A stretch of DNA of 64,000 bases from Metridium senile (GCA_949775045.1 CATKSA010000071.1:1-64000); one strand, 5' to 3'; shown: positions 34,758-48,730, counted from the stretch's first letter. Made by a program: numbers and translations. The notes: generated by a model from the sequence alone, not told the origin.

Positions 34758-37700
34758 ACGACGTGTTGAATCATTGCAGGTAATGAATGAATTATATTAT
34801 ACTGTAGACCTGCAGGTCTGTTTAGTAATGATTATGATGTCAAAGTTTCTCTATGTATAGTGCAGTCTGTATGGTTTGTTTTTTCTGTTTGAACTAGCTG
34901 TGGGGAATTGGAAAACAGAGCGATCTGTGATCAATTGGCCCTAGTTAATCAATTGACTAAATGCTAAAATGGACTGTTTCAGAATGTTTTAAACTCTCAC
35001 GTCTGGGGCTGTGCACAGGACTTCAGCGTGCAATTGCGGCCTTGCCTTGGAGGTGTGGGCCATTAGAACTGCTTGCAGTGGCAGTGTTTGACAGCTTGGA
35101 TTTTAACTTTGCTTAAATTGCTTTTCAGCGTCAATTGGTGTTCACGACAGTACAGTGCAGTTGCATGCCGTACGACGTGTTGAATCATTGCAGGTAATGA
35201 ATGAATTATATTATACTGTAGACCTGCAGGTCTGTTTAGTAATGATTATGATGTCAAAGTTTCTCTATGTATAGTGCAGTCTGTATGGTTTGTTTTTTCT
35301 GTTTGAACTAGCTGTGGGGAATTGGAAAACAGAGCGATCTGTGATCAATTGGCCCTAGTTAATCAATTGACTAAATGCTAAAATGGACTGTTTCAGAATG
35401 TTTTAAACTCTCACGTCTGGGGCTGTGCACAGGACTTCAGCGTGCAATTGCGGCCTTGCCTTGGAGGTGTGGGCCATTAGAACTGCTTGCAGTGGCAGTG
35501 TTTGACAGCTTGGATTTTAACTTTGCTTAAATTGCTTTTCAGCGTCAATTGGTGTTCACGACAGTACAGTGCAGTTGCATGCCGTACGACGTGTTGAATC
35601 ATTGCAGGTAATGAATGAATTATATTATACTGTAGACCTGCAGGTCTGTTTAGTAATGATTATGATGTCAAAGTTTCTCTATGTATAGTGCAGTCTGTAT
35701 GGTTTGTTTTTTCTGTTTGAACTAGCTGTGGGGAATTGGAAAACAGAGCGATCTGTGATCAATTGGCCCTAGTTAATCAATTGACTAAATGCTAAAATGG
35801 ACTGTTTCAGAATGTTTTAAACTCTCACGTCTGGGGCTGTGCACAGGACTTCAGCGTGCAATTGCGGCCTTGCCTTGGAGGTGTGGGCCATTAGAACTGC
35901 TTGCAGTGGCAGTGTTTGACAGCTTGGATTTTAACTTTGCTTAAATTGCTTTTCAGCGTCAATTGGTGTTCACGACAGTACAGTGCAGTTGCATGCCGTA
36001 CGACGTGTTGAATCATTGCAGGTAATGAATGAATTATATTATACTGTAGACCTGCAGGTCTGTTTAGTAATGATTATGATGTCAAAGTTTCTCTATGTAT
36101 AGTGCAGTCTGTATGGTTTGTTTTTTCTGTTTGAACTAGCTGTGGGGAATTGGAAAACAGAGCGATCTGTGATCAATTGGCCCTAGTTAATCAATTGACT
36201 AAATGCTAAAATGGACTGTTTCAGAATGTTTTAAACTCTCACGTCTGGGGCTGTGCACAGGACTTCAGCGTGCAATTGCGGCCTTGCCTTGGAGGTGTGG
36301 GCCATTAGAACTGCTTGCAGTGGCAGTGTTTGACAGCTTGGATTTTAACTTTGCTTAAATTGCTTTTCAGCGTCAATTGGTGTTCACGACAGTACAGTGC
36401 AGTTGCATGCCGTACGACGTGTTGAATCATTGCAGGTAATGAATGAATTATATTATACTGTAGACCTGCAGGTCTGTTTAGTAATGATTATGATGTCAAA
36501 GTTTCTCTATGTATAGTGCAGTCTGTATGGTTTGTTTTTTCTGTTTGAACTAGCTGTGGGGAATTGGAAAACAGAGCGATCTGTGATCAATTGGCCCTAG
36601 TTAATCAATTGACTAAATGCTAAAATGGACTGTTTCAGAATGTTTTAAACTCTCACGTCTGGGGCTGTGCACAGGACTTCAGCGTGCAATTGCGGCCTTG
36701 CCTTGGAGGTGTGGGCCATTAGAACTGCTTGCAGTGGCAGTGTTTGACAGCTTGGATTTTAACTTTGCTTAAATTGCTTTTCAGCGTCAATTGGTGTTCA
36801 CGACAGTACAGTGCAGTTGCATGCCGTACGACGTGTTGAATCATTGCAGGTAATGAATGAATTATATTATACTGTAGACCTGCAGGTCTGTTTAGTAATG
36901 ATTATGATGTCAAAGTTTCTCTATGTATAGTGCAGTCTGTATGGTTTGTTTTTTCTGTTTGAACTAGCTGTGGGGAATTGGAAAACAGAGCGATCTGTGA
37001 TCAATTGGCCCTAGTTAATCAATTGACTAAATGCTAAAATGGACTGTTTCAGAATGTTTTAAACTCTCACGTCTGGGGCTGTGCACAGGACTTCAGCGTG
37101 CAATTGCGGCCTTGCCTTGGAGGTGTGGGCCATTAGAACTGCTTGCAGTGGCAGTGTTTGACAGCTTGGATTTTAACTTTGCTTAAATTGCTTTTCAGCG
37201 TCAATTGGTGTTCACGACAGTACAGTGCAGTTGCATGCCGTACGACGTGTTGAATCATTGCAGGTAATGAATGAATTATATTATACTGTAGACCTGCAGG
37301 TCTGTTTAGTAATGATTATGATGTAAAGTTTCTCTATGTATAGTGCAGTCTGTATGGTTTGTTTTTTCTGTTTGAACTAGCTGTGGGGAATTGGAAAACA
37401 GAGCGATCTGTGATCAATTGGCCCTAGTTAATCAATTGACTAAATGCTAAAATGGACTGTTTCAGAATGTTTTAAACTCTCACGTCTGGGGCTGTGCACA
37501 GGACTTCAGCGTGCAATTGCGGCCTTGCCTTGGAGGTGTGGGCCATTAGAACTGCTTGCAGTGGCAGTGTTTGACAGCTTGGATTTTAACTTTGCTTAAA
37601 TTGCTTTTCAGCGTCAATTGGTGTTCACGACAGTACAGTGCAGTTGCATGCCGTACGACGTGTTGAATCATTGCAGGTAATGAATGAATTATATTATACT

Positions 37701-40700
37701 GTAGACCTGCAGGTCTGTTTAGTAATGATTATGATGTCAAAGTTTCTCTATGTATAGTGCAGTCTGTATGGTTTGTTTTTTCTGTTTGAACTAGCTGTGG
37801 GGAATTGGAAAACAGAGCGATCTGTGATCAATTGGCCCTAGTTAATCAATTGACTAAATGCTAAAATGGACTGTTTCAGAATGTTTTAAACTCTCACGTC
37901 TGGGGCTGTGCACAGGACTTCAGCGTGCAATTGCGGCCATTGCCTTGGAGGTGTGGGCCATTAGAACTGCTTGCAGTGGCAGTGTTTGACAGCTTGGATT
38001 TTAACTTTGCTTAAATTGCTTTTCAGCGTCAATTGGTGTTCACGACAGTACAGTGCAGTTGCATGCCGTACGACGTGTTGAATCATTGCAGGTAATGAAT
38101 GAATTATATTATACTGTAGACCTGCAGGTCTGTTTAGTAATGATTATGATGTCAAAGTTTCTCTATGTATAGTGCAGTCTGTATGGTTTGTTTTTTCTGT
38201 TTGAACTAGCTGTGGGGAATTGGAAAACAGAGCGATCTGTGATCAATTGGCCCTAGTTAATCAATTGACTAAATGCTAAAATGGACTGTTTCAGAATGTT
38301 TTAAACTCTCACGTCTGGGGCTGTGCACAGGACTTCAGCGTGCAATTGCGGCCTTGCCTTGGAGGTGTGGGCCATTAGAACTGCTTGCAGTGGCAGTGTT
38401 TGACAGCTTGGATTTTAACTTTGCTTAAATTGCTTTTCAGCGTCAATTGGTGTTCACGACAGTACAGTGCAGTTGCATGCCGTACGACGTGTTGAATCAT
38501 TGCAGGTAATGAATGAATTATATTATACTGTAGACCTGCAGGTCTGTTTAGTAATGATTATGATGTCAAAGTTTCTCTATGTATAGTGCAGTCTGTATGG
38601 TTTGTTTTTTCTGTTTGAACTAGCTGTGGGGAATTGGAAAACAGAGCGATCTGTGATCAATTGGCCCTAGTTAATCAATTGACTAAATGCTAAAATGGAC
38701 TGTTTCAGAATGTTTTAAACTCTCACGTCTGGGGCTGTGCACAGGACTTCAGCGTGCAATTGCGGCCTTGCCTTGGAGGTGTGGGCCATTAGAACTGCTT
38801 GCAGTGGCAGTGTTTGACAGCTTGGATTTTAACTTTGCTTAAATTGCTTTTCAGCGTCAATTGGTGTTCACGACAGTACAGTGCAGTTGCATGCCGTACG
38901 ACGTGTTGAATCATTGCAGGTAATGAATGAATTATATTATACTGTAGACCTGCAGGTCTGTTTAGTAATGATTATGATGTCAAAGTTTCTCTATGTATAG
39001 TGCAGTCTGTATGGTTTGTTTTTTTCTGTTTGAACTAGCTGTGGGGAATTGGAAAACAGAGCGATCTGTGATCAATTGGCCCTAGTTAATCAATTGACTA
39101 AATGCTAAAATGGACTGTTTCAGAATGTTTTAAACTCTCACGTCTGGGGCTGTGCACAGGACTTCAGCGTGCAATTGCGGCCTTGCCTTGGAGGTGTGGG
39201 CCATTAGAACTGCTTGCAGTGGCAGTGTTTGACAGCTTGGATTTTAACTTTGCTTAAATTGCTTTTCAGCGTCAATTGGTGTTCACGACAGTACAGTGCA
39301 GTTGCATGCCGTACGACGTGTTGAATCATTGCAGGTAATGAATGAATTATATTATACTGTAGACCTGCAGGTCTGTTTAGTAATGATTATGATGTCAAAG
39401 TTTCTCTATGTATAGTGCAGTCTGTATGGTTTGTTTTTTCTGTTTGAACTAGCTGTGGGGAATTGGAAAACAGAGCGATCTGTGATCAATTGGCCCTAGT
39501 TAATCAATTGACTAAATGCTAAAATGGACTGTTTCAGAATGTTTTAAACTCTCACGTCTGGGGCTGTGCACAGGACTTCAGCGTGCAATTGCGGCCTTGC
39601 CTTGGAGGTGTGGGCCATTAGAACTGCTTGCAGTGGCAGTGTTTGACAGCTTGGATTTTAACTTTGCTTAAATTGCTTTTCAGCGTCAATTGGTGTTCAC
39701 GACAGTACAGTGCAGTTGCATGCCGTACGACGTGTTGAATCATTGCAGGTAATGAATGAATTATATTATACTGTAGACCTGCAGGTCTGTTTAGTAATGA
39801 TTATGATGTCAAAGTTTCTCTATGTATAGTGCAGTCTGTATGGTTTGTTTTTTCTGTTTGAACTAGCTGTGGGGAATTGGAAAACAGAGCGATCTGTGAT
39901 CAATTGGCCCTAGTTAATCAATTGACTAAATGCTAAAATGGACTGTTTCAGAATGTTTTAAACTCTCACGTCTGGGGCTGTGCACAGGACTTCAGCGTGC
40001 AATTGCGGCCTTGCCTTGGAGGTGTGGGCCATTAGAACTGCTTGCAGTGGCAGTGTTTGACAGCTTGGATTTTAACTTTGCTTAAATTGCTTTTCAGCGT
40101 CAATTGGTGTTCACGACAGTACAGTGCAGTTGCATGCCGTACGACGTGTTGAATCATTGCAGGTAATGAATGAATTATATTATACTGTAGACCTGCAGGT
40201 CTGTTTAGTAATGATTATGATGTCAAAGTTTCTCTATGTATAGTGCAGTCTGTATGGTTTGTTTTTTTCTGTTTGAACTAGCTGTGGGGAATTGGAAAAC
40301 AGAGCGATCTGTGATCAATTGGCCCTAGTTAATCAATTGACTAAATGCTAAAATGGACTGTTTCAGAATGTTTTAAACTCTCACGTCTGGGGCTGTGCAC
40401 AGGACTTCAGCGTGCAATTGCGGCCTTGCCTTGGAGGTGTGGGCCATTAGAACTGCTTGCAGTGGCAGTGTTTGACAGCTTGGATTTTAACTTTGCTTAA
40501 ATTGCTTTTCAGCGTCAATTGGTGTTCACGACAGTACAGTGCAGTTGCATGCCGTACGACGTGTTGAATCATTGCAGGTAATGAATGAATTATATTATAC
40601 TGTAGACCTGCAGGTCTGTTTAGTAATGATTATGATGTCAAAGTTTCTCTATGTATAGTGCAGTCTGTATGGTTTGTTTTTTCTGTTTGAACTAGCTGTG

Positions 40701-43700
40701 GGGAATTGGAAAACAGAGCGATCTGTGATGAATTGGCCCTAGTTAATCAATTGACTAAATGCTAAAATGGACTGTTTCAGAATGTTTTAAACTCTCACGT
40801 CTGGGGCTGTGCACAGGACTTCAGCGTGCAATTGCGGCCTTGCCTTGGAGGTGTGGGCCATTAGAACTGCTTGCAGTGGCAGTGTTTGACAGCTTGGATT
40901 TTAACTTTGCTTAAATTGCTTTTCAGCGTCAATTGGTGTTCACGACAGTACAGTGCAGTTGCATGCCGTACGACGTGTTGAATCATTGCAGGTAATGAAT
41001 GAATTATATTATACTGTAGACCTGCAGGTCTGTTTAGTAATGATTATGATGTCAAAGTTTCTCTATGTATAGTGCAGTCTGTATGGTTTGTTTTTTCTGT
41101 TTGAACTAGCTGTGGGGAATTGGAAAACAGAGCGATCTGTGATCAATTGGCCCTAGTTAATCAATTGACTAAATGCTAAAATGGACTGTTTCAGAATGTT
41201 TTAAACTCTCACGTCTGGGGCTGTGCACAGGACTTCAGCGTGCAATTGCGGCCTTGCCTTGGAGGTGTGGGCCATTAGAACTGCTTGCAGTGGCAGTGTT
41301 TGACAGCTTGGATTTTAACTTTGCTTAAATTGCTTTTCAGCGTCAATTGGTGTTCACGACAGTACAGTGCAGTTGCATGCCGTACGACGTGTTGAATCAT
41401 TGCAGGTAATGAATGAATTATATTATACTGTAGACCTGCAGGTCTGTTTAGTAATGATTATGATGTCAAAGTTTCTCTATGTATAGTGCAGTCTGTATGG
41501 TTTGTTTTTTCTGTTTGAACTAGCTGTGGGGAATTGGAAAACAGAGCGATCTGTGATCAATTGGCCCTAGTTAATCAATTGACTAAATGCTAAAATGGAC
41601 TGTTTCAGAATGTTTTAAACTCTCACGTCTGGGGCTGTGCACAGGACTTCAGCGTGCAATTGCGGCCTTGCCTTGGAGGTGTGGGCCATTAGAACTGCTT
41701 GCAGTGGCAGTGTTTGACAGCTTGGATTTTAACTTTGCTTAAATTGCTTTTCAGCGTCAATTGGTGTTCACGACAGTACAGTGCAGTTGCATGCCGTACG
41801 ACGTGTTGAATCATTGCAGGTAATGAATGAATTATATTATACTGTAGACCTGCAGGTCTGTTTAGTAATGATTATGATGTCAAAGTTTCTCTATGTATAG
41901 TGCAGTCTGTATGGTTTGTTTTTTCTGTTTGAACTAGCTGTGGGGAATTGGAAAACAGAGCGATCTGTGATCAATTGGCCCTAGTTAATCAATTGACTAA
42001 ATGCTAAAATGGACTGTTTCAGAATGTTTTAAACTCTCACGTCTGGGGCTGTGCACAGGACTTCAGCGTGCAATTGCGGCCTTGCCTTGGAGGTGTGGGC
42101 CATTAGAACTGCTTGCAGTGGCAGTGTTTGACAGCTTGGATTTTAACTTTGCTTAAATTGCTTTTCAGCGTCAATTGGTGTTCACGACAGTACAGTGCAG
42201 TTGCATGCCGTACGACGTGTTGAATCATTGCAGGTAATGAATGAATTATATTATACTGTAGACCTGCAGGTCTGTTTAGTAATGATTATGATGTCAAAGT
42301 TTCTCTATGTATAGTGCAGTCTGTATGGTTTGTTTTTTTCTGTTTGAACTAGCTGTGGGGAATTGGAAAACAGAGCGATCTGTGATCAATTGGCCCTAGT
42401 TAATCAATTGACTAAATGCTAAAATGGACTGTTTCAGAATGTTTTAAACTCTCACGTCTGGGGCTGTGCACAGGACTTCAGCGTGCAATTGCGGCCTTGC
42501 CTTGGAGGTGTGGGCCATTAGAACTGCTTGCAGTGGCAGTGTTTGACAGCTTGGATTTTAACTTTGCTTAAATTGCTTTTCAGCGTCAATTGGTGTTCAC
42601 GACAGTACAGTGCAGTTGCATGCCGTACGACGTGTTGAATCATTGCAGGTAATGAATGAATTATATTATACTGTAGACCTGCAGGTCTGTTTAGTAATGA
42701 TTATGATGTCAAAGTTTCTCTATGTATAGTGCAGTCTGTATGGTTTGTTTTTTCTGTTTGAACTAGCTGTGGGGAATTGGAAAACAGAGCGATCTGTGAT
42801 CAATTGGCCCTAGTTAATCAATTGACTAAATGCTAAAATGGACTGTTTCAGAATGTTTTAAACTCTCACGTCTGGGGCTGTGCACAGGACTTCAGCGTGC
42901 AATTGCGGCCTTGCCTTGGAGGTGTGGGCCATTAGAACTGCTTGCAGTGGCAGTGTTTGACAGCTTGGATTTTAACTTTGCTTAAATTGCTTTTCAGCGT
43001 CAATTGGTGTTCACGACAGTACAGTGCAGTTGCATGCCGTACGACGTGTTGAATCATTGCAGGTAATGAATGAATTATATTATACTGTAGACCTGCAGGT
43101 CTGTTTAGTAATGATTATGATGTCAAAGTTTCTCTATGTATAGTGCAGTCTGTATGGTTTGTTTTTTCTGTTTGAACTAGCTGTGGGGAATTGGAAAACA
43201 GAGCGATCTGTGATCAATTGGCCCTAGTTAATCAATTGACTAAATGCTAAAATGGACTGTTTCAGAATGTTTTAAACTCTCACGTCTGGGGCTGTGCACA
43301 GGACTTCAGCGTGCAATTGCGGCCTTGCCTTGGAGGTGTGGGCCATTAGAACTGCTTGCAGTGGCAGTGTTTGACAGCTTGGATTTTAACTTTGCTTAAA
43401 TTGCTTTTCAGCGTCAATTGGTGTTCACGACAGTACAGTGCAGTTGCATGCCGTACGACGTGTTGAATCATTGCAGGTAATGAATGAATTATATTATACT
43501 GTAGACCTGCAGGTCTGTTTAGTAATGATTATGATGTCAAAGTTTCTCTATGTATAGTGCAGTCTGTATGGTTTGTTTTTTCTGTTTGAACTAGCTGTGG
43601 GGAATTGGAAAACAGAGCGATCTGTGATCAATTGGCCCTAGTTAATCAATTGACTAAATGCTAAAATGGACTGTTTCAGAATGTTTTAAACTCTCACGTC

Positions 43701-44587
43701 TGGGGCTGTGCACAGGACTTCAGCGTGCAATTGCGGCCTTGCCTTGGAGGTGTGGGCCATTAGAACTGCTTGCAGTGGCAGTGTTTGACAGCTTGGATTT
43801 TAACTTTGCTTAAATTGCTTTTCAGCGTCAATTGGTGTTCACGACAGTACAGTGCAGTTGCATGCCGTACGACGTGTTGAATCATTGCAGGTAATGAATG
43901 AATTATATTATACTGTAGACCTGCAGGTCTGTTTAGTAATGATTATGATGTCAAAGTTTCTCTATGTATAGTGCAGTCTGTATGGTTTGTTTTTTCTGTT
44001 TGAACTAGCTGTGGGGAATTGGAAAACAGAGCGATCTGTGATCAATTGGCCCTAGTTAATCAATTGACTAAATGCTAAAATGGACTGTTTCAGAATGTTT
44101 TAAACTCTCACGTCTGGGGCTGTGCACAGGACTTCAGCGTGCAATTGCGGCCTTGCCTTGGAGGTGTGGGCCATTAGAACTGCTTGCAGTGGCAGTGTTT
44201 GACAGCTTGGATTTTAACTTTGCTTAAATTGCTTTTCAGCGTCAATTGGTGTTCACGACAGTACAGTGCAGTTGCATGCCGTACGACGTGTTGAATCATT
44301 GCAGGTAATGAATGAATTATATTATACTGTAGACCTGCAGGTCTGTTTAGTAATGATTATGATGTCAAAGTTTCTCTATGTATAGTGCAGTCTGTATGGT
44401 TTGTTTTTTCTGTTTGAACTAGCTGTGGGGAATTGGAAAACAGAGCGATCTGTGATCAATTGGCCCTAGTTAATCAATTGACTAAATGCTAAAATGGACT
44501 GTTTCAGAATGTTTTAAACTCTCACGTCTGGGGCTGTGCACAGGACTTCAGCGTGCAATTGCGGCCTTGCCTTGGAGGTGTGGGCCA
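34758..44587 (+). repeat. Satellite array B, about 23.7 monomers
   Basis: Same 414 bp monomer and orientation as array A. Mostly the six-T form is present. The A-to-C variant of array A (TAAACTGG) is absent. Occasional private changes occur, such as GATGAATTGG at about 40728 and one-base indels near 37324 and 37938. The array begins after a diverged edge and ends at the same base as array A. Confidence 0.98.
35129..35193 (+). other. Representative 65 bp satellite mini-exon
   Basis: The upstream sequence GCTTAAATTGCTTTTCAG is a good branch and acceptor region. The 65 bp segment begins CGTCAATTGG and ends ATCATTGCAG, and the downstream GTAATG is a good donor. The same arrangement recurs in every monomer of all three arrays. 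Frames 0 and 2 are open; frame 1 ends at TGA near the 3' end. Confidence 0.5.
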
Positions 44588-44697
44588 GCCAGGCGGTGTT
44601 TTTTTTGTCCTACTCAAACATACATCACTAGCTTGCAATTAGAACTGCTTGCAGTGGAAGTGTTCAGCTTGGATTTTAACTTGTCTTTTGCTTGCAG
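44588..44697 (+). repeat. Diverged satellite-monomer edge, left end of unit 2
   Basis: Same sequence as the edge at 16877-16986, with the extra 50 base segment and the TTTTGCTTGCAG acceptor. Confidence 0.75.
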
Positions 44698-45010
44698 CTA
44701 ATTCCCCGACCAAGGATTTGAAGATCAGGCCCTTTTATATTTGGACGTGATAGAAAATGATATATAAGGCCTGAAGTCAGTGTTGTGGTTGTTATAATAT
44801 TTTGTTAGTGTTTTGCACACAAGATTGCCAGCGAGAATGGAAACTTTTAGGACGACTTCCTGAATGGATTTGTGTGTGTAAGTGTGTAAATAAGTAAGTG
44901 AGTCAAGTTTTGAAAACAAAAAAAGTCTAAAATAGCAAGAAAAAACTAATCCAAGTAATGTGTAGCAATTTAGTCAAAGGTTAAATAAATATTTTGTGAG
45001 ATGATTTACG
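44698..45010 (+). other. Candidate terminal exon of the array transcript, unit 2
   Basis: Acceptor at 44697 and AATAAA at 44984-44989, as in unit 1. It would receive splicing from array B. Confidence 0.5.
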
Positions 45011-45688
45011 CGTGTTTTCTTTTTAATAGCTTTTTTAAACCCTTAAAAAAAACACCCACTCTTTTTCTTTTGTCTTAAATTCCGTCTCCCTTTCTACCAA
45101 CTCTCTTTTTTTTGTTTCAATTCCTTTTTTCTTTCAACTAACTTGTCTTCACTTTTGTCTTCAATTTTTTCTCCCTTCTTTCAACTTTCCTTCGTTACTT
45201 TTAAGTTTGTTTTTCCTTTCAAAAAAACTGTTCTCGTAAGTAAAAGGTATTTGTAAAAGGTCCTTTTGCAGAGAATCAGTTTTCATGATAGTTCTCTCGC
45301 CAACAACTAGTTTATCAAACACTATACATACATGCTTTTTCAGAATAATGCACTACAATAATAATCAGAAAGGGTTTTTTTCTCATTTGTTTTTGTCCCT
45401 TTATATTTGCAAAAGAGATTTTTGATTTTTGATCCACATTTTGGGATTGACACCCTGATTATCTTGCAAGTATATAAACTTGCAGATATATTGCGATATA
45501 CTTTGTTTATAATTGTAAATTGTTAATGTAATACTTAATTGTAATCACCGCTGACGTCCGTGCCTGGATTAGTTTCACTATTATGGCAACATTAAACTGA
45601 AACTGAAAACAATCTCAATGGAGTTGCACATATTTGTTTTAACATTCTTAGGCAAATTTTAAGTAACCCCAAATTCAGGGTTCACTCC
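45011..45688. other. AT-rich spacer with pyrimidine-rich tract, unit 2
   Basis: Same as 17300-17977. No gene seen. Confidence 0.6.
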
Positions 45689-45738
45689 TAACCCTAAACC
45701 CTAAACCCTAAACCCTAACCCTAACCCTAACCCTAACC
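45689..45738. repeat. Interstitial telomere-type tract, unit 2
   Basis: CCCTAAA units followed by CCCTAA units. It has more of the pure six-base form than unit 1, so the tract changes by slippage or exchange. Confidence 0.8.
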
Positions 45739-46175
45739 ATAAAAGCGTTTGTGCTATCCTGTATAATCCCAAAAACGATTAACCCAAGGGTTGAAGCAAA
45801 AGCGTTTTTAACCGAAAAATCCCAAAACGTTTAGCAGATATGCCGATATCTCTTTAAACGTTTTTCGACTAGATGGCTATCAGTTTTGCAAACGAAACCA
45901 GCTTTTACGGATAAACGTTTCATATTTATCAACTGATCATTTCTTTTTAACCCTAACCATAAAAGCGTTTGTGCTATCCTGTATAATCCCAAAAACGATT
46001 AACCCATGCAAGGGTTGAAGCAAAAGCGTTTTTAACCGAAAAATCCCAAAACGTTTAGCAGATATGCCGATATCTCTTTAAACGTTTTTCGACTAGATGG
46101 CTATCAGTTTTGCAAACGAAACCAGCTTTTACGGATAAACGTTTCATATTTATCAACTGATCATTTCTTTTTAAC
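45731..46175. repeat. Two tandem 220 bp CGTTT-box repeats, unit 2
   Basis: Copies at 45731-45950 and 45951-46175, as in unit 1, with the same TGC insertion in the second copy. Confidence 0.75.
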
Positions 46176-46397
46176 CTTTCAGTCACTAGCTGTCTTCTTT
46201 TTTTTTCTTCTTCTTCTCATTTTAAATATACACCCAATTGCAAGAACGTTGTCCTGTCTTTTGTGATTTAGTAGGATAGGAATTAATTAAAAGACAAAAC
46301 AAGATCACTCAAGCTGAACTCTTGCTTTTGTTATTCCTTTGTTACTAAATTACTAATGTTCTTTTTTCATGTGACAATTAGGTGTATATACACGTAG

Positions 46398-46665
46398 CTA
46401 TTTCAAAAAAAGTTGTCATCGCCAAAAGCGATAGGCGATAGGTTATTCCAAGACCCAAGTACACTATAGGTATAATCTAAAGTATCCACAGAAAAGCAGA
46501 AAAGCTGTCAGTACGTGTCTTCTAGGCACATTTTCAGTCCTTCGACAAGACATATAACTCTCCAGCGGAGATCGTTGTTTAGTGGAGTTGGCATGATTGA
46601 AAATTTCACGACTTAGGATTATACCCATAGTGCATTTTTGGCGATGACAACCTTTTTTGAAATAG
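46398..46665. mobile_element. MITE-like element with 30 bp inverted ends, unit 2
   Basis: Same element as 18688-18955, at the equivalent position, so it inserted before the macrosatellite unit was duplicated. Confidence 0.8.
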
Positions 46666-46995
46666 GTGTTTATGTTGTAGTTCAGGTTCAATATGATTTT
46701 AAACCAGTTCAATTTATTTTGAACAATTTTGAACCAGTACAATAGTCTTGAACTGGTACAATCTGACATTCTAAATCTAAGGGATTTTATTTATGGGACT
46801 AAATAAAACAGGGGGATCTAACCTACTTACCACACCCTCCTTTTGATCTCACTTACACCTCTCCCCCCCTAACTCTCTCACTTACCTAACATTCCCACTT
46901 GACTTGCTAATTTGCCTTACTATACCTAACACATAACTAACTATTGAATTAATGTAATTGGGTTACCTGTGCTTTTTATTTTTTCCTTTTTCTTA
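46666..46995. other. Spacer, unit 2
   Basis: As 18956-19283: inverted GAACCAGT-type motifs and AT-rich sequence. A short indel near 46809 (CAGGGGGATC against CGGGGATC) distinguishes it from unit 1. Confidence 0.45.
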
Positions 46996-47068
46996 CCACG
47001 GCTGGGAATAGAACCAGGATCTCTTGCTTCTAAGTCCAGAGACTACACCACTATACCACAATGACTCA
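46996..47068 (-). mobile_element. tRNA-like SINE remnant, unit 2
   Basis: Identical A-box and B-box sequence to 19284-19356. Confidence 0.55.
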
Positions 47069-47191
47069 GTTGAAAATTCTGCATTAGACTTTTGTTTCAT
47101 TCATAAACTCCCAATAATGGCATAAATTAAACCTATTCCTAAACCTAACCCTAAACCTAGTACTAGTACTACTACTAGTATTAGTACTACT

Positions 47192-47337
47192 ATTCATCCA
47201 TTCGTTTATTCATTCATTCATTCATTCAATCATCCATTCATTCATTTATTCATCAGCCATTCGTTTATTCATTCGTTCATCCATTCATCCATTCATTCAT
47301 TCATTCATCAAATCATTATTCCAACCATTTATTCATT
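47192..47337. repeat. Degenerate ATTC microsatellite, unit 2
   Basis: Same as 19480-19625. Confidence 0.85.
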
Positions 47338-47555
47338 CCGTCAGTAAGCAGTATTTTTTTTCATAATAATAATGCTCTCAATTCATTCAGTCGATCATTA
47401 TTGATAACAAATAAAAAACACAGGACCACTGAATTATACACTTAAATATTTTTATTTGAAATAAACATGGGTACATAACAATCAATAGCCTTGACGTATT
47501 TACACGTAATTGCAAGAACGAACGTTTTCTATTTCTTTCCCACTTAATTACAAAC

Positions 47556-48622
47556 GCATCATTAATATTTTTTTTAAATTATTATCCAAAAAAAACCTTG
47601 CCTAAATAACTAATATATTTCTAGATGTTTTTAAAACTAACATTAACTAATGAATTAACTGTAACAATGAACCAAAACTAAATTTCTCTATAAATTAACA
47701 GTAACAGCTGAAAACACGTAACGTAAACGCAACGTATATATATTTTTAGATTTTGCTTTTTTTTATACAAAAAGAGAACAAATGCGAAAGTTGTATTTGC
47801 AGACAAATATATAGAAAAGAGAGAACGGGAAAAAAATGTTTTTGACTTGTAATACATTTTTGCCTTCGTATACGACTTTCGCATTCGAGACGAAACAGAC
47901 TGCAAAGGATTTCGTCCAATACCTCTGGCATAATTTTTACCAAACAGTTCAAAAATTACGGTCTGACAGCATATTGGGCGTCAACCTATATTTAATTGTC
48001 AGCCAGCTAGGTTATAACAAGATGAACTGCCGAAACTGAACTATTCGCATCATTAATATATTTTTTTAATTATTATCCAAAAAAAAAAACCTTGCCTAAA
48101 TAACCAATATATTTCTAGATGTTCTCAATCCTAACATTAACTAATGAATTAACTGTAACAATGAACCAAAACTAAATTTCTCTATAAATTAACAGTAACA
48201 GCTGAAAACACGTAACGTAAACGCAACGTATATATTTTTATATATTTTGCTTTTTTTAACAAAAAGAGAACAAATGCGAAAGTTGTATTTGCAGACAAAT
48301 ATATAGAAAAGAGAGAACGGGAAAAAAATGTTTTTGACTTGTAATACATTTTTGCCTTCATATACGACTTTCGCATTCGAGACGAAACAGACTGCAAAGG
48401 ATTTCGTCCAATACCTCTGGCATAATTTTTACCAAACAGTTCAAAAATTACGGTCTGACAGCATATTGGGCGTCAACCTACATACTTATAACAATTTAAT
48501 TGTCGGCCAGCTATAGGTTTATAACAAGATGAACTGCCGAAACTGAACTATTTGCATCATTAATATATTTTTTTAATTATTATCCAAAAAAAAAACCTTG
48601 CCTAAATAACCAATATATTGGG
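47556..48622. repeat. Direct repeats of about 491 and 507 bp plus a partial copy, unit 2
   Basis: Copies start at 47556, 48047 and 48554, as in unit 1. They lie downstream of the recombinase stop codon. Confidence 0.85.
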
Positions 48623-48730
48623 CGTCAACATATTTACGAAGGCGCATCGACTTGAAAACACGTGCTCTCTCCGACATTAAAAAATTGTAAATGACAAGTA
48701 GCAGGGCCGGGGGAAAAAACCTCAAAGAAA

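Larger units (their letters stand above)
34166..45010 (+). ncRNA. Candidate spliced transcript across satellite array B
   Basis: Proposed exons are the first exon ending 34196, the edge exon 34600-34661, up to about 23 satellite mini-exons of 65 bp in array B, and the terminal exon from 44698 with AATAAA at 44984-44989. All have recognisable acceptor and donor sites on the plus strand. The mini-exon length is not divisible by three, and one frame stops near its end, so no long protein results from consecutive exons. A noncoding RNA, or a short peptide from selective splicing, is more likely. The transcript would start in unit 1 and end in unit 2. Confidence 0.4.
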
